Shown here piece by piece: positions 12,329-23,781 of a DNA stretch of 64,000 nt (positions are counted from its first letter, which is position 1; each line of letters starts with the position of its first letter). Both the position numbers and the translations under genes were made by a program. Under the pieces are notes generated by a model. That model saw only the letters and a program-made list of their open reading frames with translations. It was not told where the DNA came from and made no database searches. The stretch comes from Hybos culiciformis (lineage: Eukaryota > Arthropoda > Insecta > Diptera > Hybotidae): the NCBI GenBank assembly GCA_964007475.1, contig OZ023275.1, positions 992,001 to 1,056,000 of the forward strand, given 5' to 3'.

Positions 12329-12560
12329 TTTGTTTCCGTACAGTGAGAATCTAAAAAGAAGTGTTTCCGTTATAAACATTTTATTGTGGGACGGACAGAC
12401 GAACATTTAGAGCTAGGTTTTTGAAGTTCTCATCTTCCTTGTTTTTGTTATCCCTGATTTTGAGATCTTGGCGTTGCCAAGCAAATAGTTTCCCGTATAT
12501 TTTTGAAACTTGTTATTTAGGTAATTAGTGCGTCGAGATAATTGGATAAGAATTAGATCA
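12329..12560. mobile_element. GC-richer block, possible transposon remnant
   Basis: This stretch directly follows the 14-bp array and is noticeably richer in G+C. It contains GGACGGACAGAC at 12389-12400, a type of motif often seen inside repeated elements in insect genomes (from general knowledge, not a search). GTTTCCGT occurs twice, near 12330 and 12363. No terminal repeats or coding motifs were found, so the class is unknown. The tandem array may be part of the same element. Confidence 0.25.
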
Positions 12561-14029
12561 ACCCATGTTTAAAAAAGGGAAAATAATACATAGTTCTTCA
12601 TTTTATACAAAAAAAAAATATAATTAAATTTTGGTAAATCAAAATTAATTAAAAATGTGTACTTGTTATATATATGAAGGTGATGAAAAAAAAATTAAAA
12701 ATAAAAAGACAATATACTAATTAAGCATATTTTCACCGTCCGCCATATGATATTTCATTTTTGCATTATTTTTTTTTGCAAATTGCAGACAATATATTTT
12801 TATATAAAAACTTGGTTAAAATATGCTAAGCTAATTTTCAAATTAAAATAAAAAATGTTATTCGTTATAGAATAAAAAAAGTTTTCGTTATCCTTTTCCA
12901 CCCTAATAAATAATTTAATTAAATTCTTTTTATGAACTTTATATTTTTTTTTATTCTTTGTATATCTCACACGTTTGCTTTAATTTTTCCTAGATTTTCT
13001 CATTAGATTTATTTAAATAAACAAAAAATAAAAAAATAAATCAACAGGATATATGCAGATTTTTAGAAAAATATCAAGGAGTAATAATAAAAAAATTAAA
13101 TTCAAAAATCAAATCTTAAAAATTTAAATCTTGTTTTGATCAATTTCTAGAATTTTTCTTTTTTATAGGCGTACAATTTTTCTTTAACATTCATTTTTCA
13201 AGCTTTCGTCAATTTAAAACTGGGAAATGCGGTGGAGATTTTAGCGAAAAAATATTTTGGAATTTTTGCAAAAACACCCTGTTATATGCTTATATTCAAT
13301 CGAAATTTTAAAATTTCAAAATCAATATAAAATTTAGCCCAGCAAGGAAATTATTATATTTCTTTTCTTTGATGAAATAAAATTTAGTTCAATAAAATTC
13401 TTAAACCTAAAAAAAAGTTTACTTTAAAGAGTTTGTAAAATTATTTCACTCAAAAGTATTACATTTTATCTTTAATAATAATCAAATGAATACTCTGCTC
13501 GATATTTATTAATATTTTTGCCTTACCATCTTGAGATGGAATAAATATTCAGAGGTGTATTTCTATTCTTTAACTACAATTTTCAACCGTAGCATAATCT
13601 TGCTTGAGTGAACTACCTATTTCTCGACTGACAGCTGTTCTTAATATTTAAAAATAAATTATGAAAAAAAATTATTCAGCCTAAAAAATAAGATTTTTTT
13701 TTGTACTTGTTACGGATAATCTGTGTTTTACAAGCGTAAAACATAAATTCATTGAAGGGAAAAAAAATTTACAATCATTACATTTTTTATTGAAAAAGGA
13801 TACTATATTTTTTTTTAATATTAAATAGATTTTGCATGCTTCTCTAATTTAAATTAACACACAAAAATTTTGTTAGCTATAAAATTTTTTTTAGAACTCT
13901 GTTTAAAATTTTTATTTTAAAGAAAATTTTATGGGGGCTTTTTTTTTAACTCAGTGATTTTTTGTTATCCTTGCGGATTCTATTGAAAAAATGGGTATTT
14001 TTTAAAGGAAAAAAAAAAAAAGATGCCAC
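12561..14029. other. AT-rich gene-free stretch
   Basis: I see no gene. An ATGCGGTGG 9-mer at 13227-13235 recurs at 14046 and, on the minus strand, at 17038. A small GC-richer patch lies at 13570-13650 without a usable frame. Confidence 0.6.
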
Positions 14030-14079
14030 AATAGCAAAAAGGCGGATGCGGTGGCCCGCATTTTTGAAGGGTTGCTATT
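14030..14079. repeat. Two-tier GC-rich hairpin
   Basis: An outer stem AATAGCAA / TTGCTATT (14030-14037 and 14072-14079) encloses an inner stem ATGCGG / CCGCAT (14046-14051 and 14056-14061) with a four-base TGGC loop. It is an island of G+C in AT-rich flanks. It may be a structured RNA, a foldback scrap or a binding palindrome. No further evidence separates these. Confidence 0.45.
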
Positions 14080-17000
14080 TAGGATTTAATTTTGTATACA
14101 CATTTTTTAACCAAGCTCAATGAATGAGTAAATATTTTTTAGTTTTATCCCTTTGAAAAAATAGCTGCGTTTATAAAGTTTTGGAATGTATGTTTAATGT
14201 CCTCAATAAAAAAAAATACATATATCATAGTTAAATAATAATACCCTTTTTTTGATAGTTAAAACGAAAAGTAAAGGCCTGTAAACAGCGCAAAAAAGAT
14301 TTATTATAAAATTTTTATATTTTTTTTTTGTTTATTTTTGGTTCAAGCGAATTTCTATAGCAAATTTTATTTTGCTATATAGCTTGGTTTATTCCATTTC
14401 TAGATATTGCTACATTAAATTCCTACTGGTAATAAGAAAATTCATATCAGTTTTTCATCGTCTAATTATTATGACCAACGATATTTCTCTAGAGAACTGA
14501 AGTACCTACATAGCTATTTGAAAGTGTATTTTAGTACTTAATTAGTCCTCAGTTAATAATAACACTTTAATTTTTTCAATTATTCTCCTGAAACTCAGTT
14601 TGAAGTAAAATCTTCAACGACTTATATGTTTTTGTACATATGTGTTTTTTTTTTAAGTACTGTAAGAGTAGGGCATGAAAATTTATTCGATTTTTTATAA
14701 TCTGTCCGTGTAAGGAATTAGGGACTACTTGTACAATCATATTTTTAGTTCTATGGTACAACCTTGTGTTTCCTTTAATTCTATATGCATTCAAAGAAAA
14801 TGTTTAAACATTTGAATGAAAAATTGCAAATTGGAAGTGTCAAATCAAACTATAGGTAAAAATTATTTGTTAAAAAAAGGAAAAATTATATTGTTTAATT
14901 TTGTTATGCTTTTTTTTATTAAAGCAAAATTAAATTCTACGCAGTGGTAGTGGTATTGAAGAATAACTGAATAGCAAAAAAAATGTAATAATGAATCTTG
15001 TTGATGCAATTTTTCTTTGTTGGTTTTTATATTGGTTTTGTTCTTCTCATTTCGGTTATTTCGTAAATTTTAATTCACCCTTCAAAATATAAAAAAAAAA
15101 AAAAATTCAATCTAAAATTGAAAATTATCCTTAAAGGAACAAAATCAATTATTATTATTTTTTTTTGACATCAAATTTACAATTTACTTATTATTAAAGC
15201 AAATGCCAAATTTTTATGTCGTCCTTCAAAAAATAAATTGAATCTCATTATGAAAAATTGGAAAGGGGGTGGTTTTCACATTGTTTATCAAGCACAAAAA
15301 ATACAATAAAAGGTTTACATTAGGGTAGAATTGAAAAGCTTCATATTTATAATTTTTCTAACTATACGATAGTTGAGTTCTGTTCAAATGATTGAAGAGT
15401 TTTGAATATTTGTAAATAAATTATTTATCATTAAACTTTCGAAATTCATAATACAAACCTTTCCATTATAAGTTCATTAATGTATTTTTCATCCTGAAAG
15501 AATTTTTTTAAATAATTACCAGTAAACGTAGCTTACAAATTTATTTATACCTAATTAATAATTACCTAACTAATTAATAACAATAATAACTATAATTATA
15601 CCTTTTAAAACACATTCATGATATTACGTGTGGTAAAAAAAAGAATATTTTAAAAGTAGTTGATCCACTTTAAGGATGTCTGTAAAAATAATTTATTCAA
15701 AAGTAGTTAAATTATGAATTGTAGTACATACACACAGTGTGCTACCAGATTTTTATCGAAAAAATTGCTATTATGAATATTTATAAAATTTCATTCAAAT
15801 ACATCAATGAATCTCATTTTATGAACAACTAAATAAATATTTTTTAAGGTTCGCAATTAGAATACCCGACCAAATTTAAACTATGGTAAAATACAATCGC
15901 ATTCATTGTGTCATTTTAAAATTTGTAGCTAATCAAGATTCAGTTTTTCCACCAGTGCATTTTAAACATTTTCAACAATATAAAGAATTTTTAAACATCC
16001 AAATATATGAAAAAAAAAAATATAATTAAATTTTTATGAAATTAATATATCGATATTTATTTTAAATCATAAATCAACCTGAGAATATATTAAATCCTAA
16101 AATAGTTAAGTATATCAAACTTATATAATATACATTACATATCATATTATATGCATAACATATGTATACTATAATTTTTTTGACAATTTTTTTTCTCTCA
16201 AGAATATACGTATACATAATAAATCTTCATTTATTTATTTTTTCGTTTTAATTATTCTTGATTTAACATTAAAAAGTTTTGACATTTTCATTATCATAAC
16301 ACATATGGTTTAAAATTTTTTGTTCAAAATTTTCGATTAGGGTAAAAATAATTATAATAGTTAATAAAAGGCCATACATATATTAATGCATCAATTGCTA
16401 TGTTTAAAATGCGTATAATTGAACTTAAGTTCAAATAATGTTGGTATCACAATATCAATTACAAAAAAGAATCTTTTCAAACTTTCGGAATATAATTAAA
16501 TTTTTTGGAAAATATTTCAGTTTCAGTTTCATTTGCTGTTTTAAGTTATAACAAAGCCAGGGAAGGAATTGTAAGTATAATACCAATAAATAATCACAAT
16601 AAAAAAATAATTTCAAGAAAAAAATCATTAATTTAAATTTATGAATTAAATTTTTTTTTTTTAGAAATTCTTCCTTCAACATTTATTTCATTCATAAAAT
16701 CTTTTTATTCTTTTTTTTTTTTTGGCAACTATTATTATGGGATAACAAGATAATAACACGACCTATTAATATCAAAATTAAAAAATAAAAAAAAAAGAAG
16801 AAAATATTTTATGATTGAATGAAAAATGATTAATGATCATGGATGCCCTTCAGATAAAAAAAAAATATGAATTTTTTTTTGGCCAATATAATGAAATTCA
16901 GAAAAAAAAAAATTTTTGTTTGTTTAACGAAACCTTGAGGATTTGAACAGGCGTGAAAATTCAGTCGTGAAGGTACTTTTTTTATGAAATCTTATTCTAT

Positions 17001-18384
17001 ATATTAAAAGGGTATTTTTATCCTTTAAAAAAAAAAACCACCGCATCAAATTTCAATAGAATCAATTTATTGTTCAAACGATTTTATAATTAAAATGTTT
17101 CAGGTAAAAGTAAAAAAATATATGTCTGTATATATTTTTTATATGGATTTAATGTGAGTTAATTTAGGTATGATATCCATTTTAACGATACAAATTGATA
17201 ACATTTAAAAAAAATGAAAAAAAAAAATATACAAACAAATCAAACATCCCGATAAATAATTTTGTTCTTCGATAAAGTTAATAACCTTTGAAATCTGCGA
17301 TTGATTGCATATGTAAGAATTAAAAATTAAATAGTATATTTATGGAGTTGAAGAATTGTTTTAAATTCATTTTTACAATACACCACTTTTATAAATATCC
17401 AATTTACAAAACACGGAAGATCCTGACGTACATATAATGCAAATAATCTTTTCAACTCAAATATAAAATAAGGTAATGATAGAATAATAATATCATAAGT
17501 AAGAAGGTTCTGTGGACGATTTTATTCAAAGATATACAAAAATTTAACTAAGTGGTCGAATTTTTATTGACGAAATTTATAGGACCCAAAATAATTCCTT
17601 TTTTTGTTTCATGTATAAATTTTGATTGAATATTTTTTGGAGGTGTAACAACCAAAATATAAATTATTGACTTTTTAAACAAAATATTACTGTCCTCTAT
17701 TAATCAATTGAGATAAAATGTATATATTTTTTGTTATTTTATTAAAAAATAGAAAGGATACATTGGACATTTATTTTGTAAATAAAAAAATAAAAAGTTT
17801 TGTCAAATTTTAGGATTTCTTTTATTTAGAGAAATTAAATTGTTAGAATTTTTTTTTATTCATAGACTTAACAAAACATTTTCATTTTTATACAGGTTAA
17901 ATTGTAAGTTTGGTTTCCTTTACGATTGAAAAAAATCAATATTCTTTTAATTGTGATTTTATTTATTTTTTTTCAATTTTGGGTAAAAAATTCAAGGAGA
18001 ATGATTTTATTGTTTGATCGTGTGAAAATTTTAGAGTAAATAGTATATTGTTTATTATTTTTTTTTTTTTGGTTTTTGATGGGATTTCTATTTTCGGAAG
18101 TAAAATTGCAGGAAAATAAAATTATATTTATTTTATAAAACAAACTATTTAATTATCTGGCAATCATATAAAAAACAGTCTTATCAATGGATATAAAAAT
18201 GTTCGAGGAAAATATTTACCTTTTTAGTACTATAACATAGCCTTTAATAAGATATATAACTATGTACTGTAAACTCAGTTCAATAGTTATTAATACATCC
18301 TTGTTTTCACATTGATTATGCTACACTTGGATATAATGTTGTACGTAACTTAATTATAATTTATTTTGCAAATTTATAAGCTTT
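14080..18384. other. AT-rich gene-free stretch
   Basis: The minus-strand frame at 14576-14794 (72 codons, ATG) is within chance length and matches no family I can defend. Poly-A and poly-T runs dominate. I see no repeat family members here. Confidence 0.55.
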
Positions 18385-18520
18385 GTCGACCGTTAAGGTG
18401 AAGTGGTATTTCTCTCATCCTACGGCATGCTCGATCGTAGGTTCGATTCCTACCTCGGTCTAGAATTTGTTTTAATCTTTAATTGGTTCACTGAATTAAG
18501 TTTTTGTGTTGCTTTTTTTT
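18385..18520 (+). mobile_element. tRNA-derived SINE, copy A
   Basis: A tRNA-like head starts GTCGACCGTTAAGG. An A-box-like AGGTGAAGTGG (18396-18406) is followed 33 bases later by a perfect B box GGTTCGATTCC (18440-18450), which forms a T arm with a 5-bp stem and TTCGATT loop. A 5-bp acceptor stem (GACCG/CGGTC) survives. The D and anticodon stems do not form properly, so this is not a working tRNA. A tail with GAATTAAGTTTTTGTGTTGC and a T run follows. The same tail and head occur in copies B and C of this window, which shows a dispersed short element presumably transcribed by RNA polymerase III and mobilised by a LINE partner. This is the best-preserved head of the three. No clear target duplication is visible. 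Confidence 0.85.
18396..18450 (+). promoter_or_regulatory. Internal Pol III promoter (A and B boxes) of SINE copy A
   Basis: The A-box-like sequence at 18396-18406 matches TRGYNNARNGG except for its first base. The B box at 18440-18450 matches RGTTCRANTCC fully. The spacing is normal for type 2 internal promoters of tRNA genes and SINEs. Confidence 0.7.
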
Positions 18521-18540
18521 AACAAAAACCCCAACTTGAT

Positions 18541-18610
18541 AATGTGTTTTCTTTTATATATAATCTCTTATATATAATAATGTGTTAATTTTTATATATA
18601 ATAATGTATA
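18541..18610. repeat. Imperfect TATATAATAATGTGT tandem repeat
   Basis: Three imperfect copies of a unit containing TTTATATATAAT and ATAATGTGT follow SINE copy A. This may be a simple-repeat tail grown from the SINE end. Confidence 0.6.
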
Positions 18611-19083
18611 TGATTTTATAGAGGTTTTAGTTAGAACATTGCAACCACCTAATATGGATTTTAAATGGTTATTTAATTTTTATGTGAGTATATTTGAAAA
18701 TTTATTAGTTTATGGAAAATAAATAAATAAATAAATCAATAACTAATAAGTTATTGACAATGCCAAATATTTACATTAAAAATATATAGGGGTATGATGT
18801 ATAAATATTTATTTAGCATGAGAAAAAAAAAATTATGTTGGCTCTTCAATCAAAGATATTCGTACTGTAATTCTCGACATATTTTCAAAATATTCAAGAC
18901 TTTCAATCTGGTTTAATTTTTAATATTATATAAATTTAGCGTACATATGATCATCAAGAATAATGTAAACAATAAAATTAAAAATAGTTTTTGACTTTCT
19001 TTTTAGTAATTAGATTTTTCATTTTTCATAAATTTACTTTGAACAATCCTAAAGGCAGAATTTTAAAAAAATTAGAATTACAT

Positions 19084-19141
19084 ATTATAGTTTTTTATGA
19101 ATTATAGTCTTTTATGAATTACTATAGTCTTTTATGAATAA
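19084..19141. repeat. Three-copy tandem repeat (ATTATAGTCTTTTATGA)
   Basis: Near-identical units start at 19084, 19101 and 19121, spaced 17 and 20 bp apart. It is a local duplication with no gene context. Confidence 0.8.
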
Positions 19142-20400
19142 TGAAGAATTTTTGGTGATGACATATTTTTTTTCAGTTGAATTATCACTTTCTCTCGACA
19201 CACTGAAATTATAAATTTGCAACAAGTTTTTTTAACTACACGCTTATGATGACGAATTTCTAATTAAAATCTCCCATGTCTTACACAAAGTATGAATCTT
19301 TAGTAATTTTCTTTTTCTCATTATTAATGTTTTTTCACTAAATTAGTATAAATATTTCTTGGTATCATGCCGAGTATACCAAACAGTTCTTCTTAAGTCT
19401 TCAATGTAAGCTACACATAAATTACCATAACAAAATACTTTAAATAAAATCATATCATAAATTTTACATTTGTCAACTAAATTGAAAATTATAAAAATTT
19501 TGTGCTCATTTATTTTCTGGAATTGTATTCTTTTTGTTTACTTAAAAACTCTATGAATATTTTTAATTATGTTAAAATTAGATTCATTAGTCTGTTTTGA
19601 TGACTTTTTTTCTTGTTTTATTTTTTGTCGCTGACGTTTGTATAAATATGATTTCACAAGGTGTTTTGACCGTAAAAATAATTTTTATTTTTATTTTAGG
19701 ATAACTAATTCGAGTAGGAAAAAGCTATGTAACTTTCAAATCGAAATTTTTGTTCATTATTTTTATGTAGATAGAGCAGTTTACTTGAAATAAATTTAGT
19801 TTTCACATTTCACGGTTTAAATTTGATTTAAATGAGATTCACACTCCACTACCATTTCTGATATTTTTATGTTAAGAATTATTTTTTTAACTAGATAAAT
19901 TCAAGGATATTTAGCGAAGCAAGCCGGTCTGTCCATTATTTTATGATATGCACTTTGAAAAAAAGAATCAATGGAAAATTATATAACATGAGAATTATAA
20001 AATTGAAATATCCTTGCCAAAAGAGAATATGTGGTCGCGTGCAACAAAATTCTGTAAAATTAATTTTTATGAAGCATCATAAATATTATCAGTTTGACTT
20101 TGTTGTTATTTAATAAAAATTTTACCAAAGGACAATAAGAAATTTAATTTTTCTTTATAATACATATCTAAAATTGAACATACATATGAACGCAGACTTA
20201 TTTTTTGTTGGCTTCAAAAATATTATGAACAATTGTTTTGTTGTTGTTCCAGCCATGTTTATATTTTAGTTTTCTACATTTTATTTTTTTTTGAAGAAAT
20301 TTGCCAAATTTTATTCGAAAATAATAAGCACCATTTTAAGGTCTTCAAGAACCTTTTTAAGCCGTGATGCAGTTTCCGAAAAGGTCTAAAATACACACGC

Positions 20401-20436
20401 ATTAGTATGTCAAAGTTTATTAGTATGTCAAAGTTT
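20401..20436. repeat. Exact 18-bp tandem duplication
   Basis: ATTAGTATGTCAAAGTTT occurs twice, head to tail and without a mismatch. Confidence 0.9.
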
Positions 20437-22870
20437 AATCAGGTTTCCATTATGATAATAGCCTGTTGCTTGTATGTCTCAATAAGTTTCTCTAAAGATA
20501 ACAATGAACGGACTTATACATCATATATCTTTGTAAATTTGTGCATTAACAAATGTTAGTAGAACATAATTTTTATTCAATTTAAGGCAATTAAAAAGAA
20601 CAGAAAATTGAATTATATGCGCTTCCTAAAAAAAAAGTATTAAAATAAATGTACAAAATTGCGTCACGTGTATTTAATGACTATTTTTTCCAACTATTTT
20701 GTTCATTTTTATATTTTTAATATTTTTTTTTTTGCACAAAAAGTATTTATTGCTATTAATTTTATATTTTTGTACATTGTGTTTTTCATTTAAAAATAAT
20801 ATTTGTTATACTTACATTTATGTTACCTAAATGTACAACTTTGTCTGGTTATGTGGCAAGCTTGCTAAATGCTAATGGTATTCGATTTATGAATTTTTTG
20901 ATTTAACTTATTGTAGATTGCTGTAAATATTAAAACTTGTATTATAATTTCGAACTTATATAATAATAATATTTTTGGCCCAAAAACTTTAAAATTAATA
21001 AATTACTTTATTGTTAGTATTATTGAAAAAAAAAATTAACAATAATAATTAATAAAGAACTTATTTTTCCAATTTTTAAATATGAGATTTATGAACTATC
21101 ATACTTTATACTTTATTCAGTTAATATACGTATACTTTATAAATTAAATACTGAGAATTTTCTGAAAAGTTGGAAAAAATTGGGAATTAAATTTCATGTC
21201 ATGTCAAAATTCGATACTATTTATAAAATTACTTACAAAACGTAAGTATTCAATCAAGCAACATCGAATTTTATTATGAGTATAGTTCGCTTCAATCTTT
21301 GATACTTGTCACCTGGGGGGGAAAAAAAACGAATGCGGTGCTTGAAAAGAGTATAAAAAACAATAATCTCAGAAAAGGCCAAAAAATTGGTCCATTAAAA
21401 TACAGCTTTTTGTGTTCATAATAACTTTTAATTCAAAGTGTGCATGTAATTTTTTACAAACCTGAAAATTTATTAAATTTATATCAATCCATTATCACTA
21501 TATGAATTTCTAGAAAATTGAGGAAAAAAATTATTTTTTTTTGCATTTTTACCCTTAACATAAACGATGGTAGTTTTTTTTTTTATATTATAGGTGAAAT
21601 CAATAATAATATATTTTAAAATTAAATCTTATAATTTTGTTACACACTTTCTCATCTTTTGTTTGTTTGAAGTTTTAATTTCATAAATGGATTAATAAAT
21701 GATCAGTTTTGTGCTTGGAAAAAAGTTTATTTCAAAACTTTTAGTACAAAAATCTTTACAAATTAACTCTGTTTGTACGAAATTCATAAAAAAAAGTTTT
21801 TGACATCAACATATTTTTTAACATTTTTACTTGAAGTTTAATTAAGGTTTCTATTTTTTTTTTATTTCATGTGTAAGGTAAAAAATTTATGTATCGAAAA
21901 TATATTATCATAATGCTGCAGTATGTGAGAGATGGGTTCATATTCCATAATGGGTTATCCCCATGGAAATGCTATTTTTTTGGAATATTGAAATGAAATG
22001 AAAAACTTTATTTACTTGTAATCTATATTTTCCTTTTTGTGTATCTAAGTTTTTCTGATTTCTACACATAGTTTAATTCTTATTTTTATTGAATACAATA
22101 TAAGGTTTTTATTTTTTAAATTTTTTATTTTTTAACAGCCTTCATAGTGTGTTACTTTTTCATGAAAGCTTCTGTTATATGATTTTATTTTCGCAAAATC
22201 AAAACAAAATAATACTTGGACAGGTATAATACTGGAAAATAATAAAAAAAGACCAAAAAAAAAAAAAAATTAAAATAACTAGAAAAACACAATGTAAACC
22301 CAAACAAGACATATCAAAGGATGCAATATATTGCATTCGATTATATAAATATACTCGTGAGGATTTTAGACAGGAAATCTATAAAAAATTTAAAAAGTGT
22401 TGAATTCAAATCGCAATTTCATTTAATGAAAAATTTTTATAGAGAGATGATGTATTGATGATTTTTTATTTTTAGCAAATTTGATTCTTTTTTGGAAATA
22501 GGAAAAAAAAAAAACTAAAAGAAGACAAAAAAAAAACATTCAGGATGTGTCAAAAATTGATTGTTGTTTCATGTTTTTAATAAAAACAATTTTCAATTTT
22601 TGAAATGTATCCTATTTTCAATTTCTTTTTTTTTCTCGTGAGTGATGAGCAAATGCAATCATTCAATTTTCGGATGCAAAAAAAAATAAAAATTGACAAA
22701 ATATTTGTAAAACTAGAAAATAACCATAAAGGTGCGAAATACGTCTCGTTTAATACCTTTGAAAATCGCAATAGAATTTCTTTTTATATGCACATTTTTT
22801 TGTTAAGGTTTTTCATAATATTTTTTTTTGTACAATAAAAATCTTAGAAAATAAATATTTACATTTTATT

Positions 22871-22913
22871 ATATTTTTAATTATGTATATTCACACATAT
22901 TTTTAATTATGTA
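22871..22913. repeat. 17-bp direct repeat, 26-bp period
   Basis: ATATTTTTAATTATGTA occurs at 22871-22887 and 22897-22913, identical in both copies. Confidence 0.8.
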
Positions 22914-23744
22914 CATATACATACAGACATCACGACGCTAATTCAACGAGGAAATTAAAGTGAAAAATTTATATATTATGTATAAAACCGATCTTAATAA
23001 ACCGAGTTTTTTATACAAAAATAGTAGTATATAAAATTTACTCAATTTAAAATTTGATTATTAAATATTTGGCTGATCTAGAAATTTTTCGAAATTGTAT
23101 GTCTATTTGTTGTTAAAAAGTTATGTATAACTTTATTATTGTTTTGCAGTATTTGTTGGGTAATTTAAGTTTTGTACTTATTATTAACTAGTACACGACT
23201 TATATCATTGAAATCTGTTTCGATAACCTTGTTATTAATTTGTTTCAAAAATGCGTAAATAAACATTTGTAAGAATTTCAATAAATGAAAGGTTTTTCTA
23301 TTTTATGTCCATTATATTATCAATATCTTATTTTGTCCGAACTATACAATAGTGTGTTTTCTTTTCTGAATTTTTAATTTTAATCAAGCTACTCATTACA
23401 ATAATTTGATAAATATATATTATTTATTTTAACATTCCCAACTGTGTTTGGTAAAACTTATTTAATGGTAGCACAAAATCAGATCATTGCCAAAATATAA
23501 CATTTGATAACATTTTTCACTTAAAAAGTATAGCCGCCAATAATTTGTGAAGTTTGAAAAAGGAAAAAAAAAAAAAAATATCAGATCAATGGGATTCGTA
23601 ACACTTGCAATTTTTCGTTAATATTATTATCAATTTGTAAGAAGAGTTAAAAAAGTAAATCATGTTTTGTTTCTCTAAATGTGATGTTCCAATTACATAT
23701 ATACTATTAATAATTTCAATGAATATAGTTTCGAAATCGTAAAT

Positions 23745-23781
23745 GTTTTAATTGCTAAAATTAAAGGTTTTAATTGCTAAA
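23745..23781. repeat. 15-bp direct repeat, 22-bp period
   Basis: GTTTTAATTGCTAAA occurs at 23745-23759 and again at 23767-23781. Confidence 0.8.

Noticed and set aside
14576..14794. A retrotransposon integrase fragment (VVPNSL-like words on the minus strand)
   Set aside because: Only a few residues fit, the frame is of chance length and no neighbouring retrotransposon feature was found.
16455..16682. A 75-codon minus-strand frame
   Set aside because: Low-complexity K/L/F composition from translated A and T runs, with no start context or motif.
18385..18460. A tRNA gene
   Set aside because: The T arm and B box are good, but the D and anticodon stems do not pair, part of the acceptor is mismatched, and two diverged copies with the same 3' tail show it is a SINE head.
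21921..22010. A 39-codon plus-strand frame in a GC-richer patch
   Set aside because: Frames of this length are very common by chance, and no splice or family evidence supports it.
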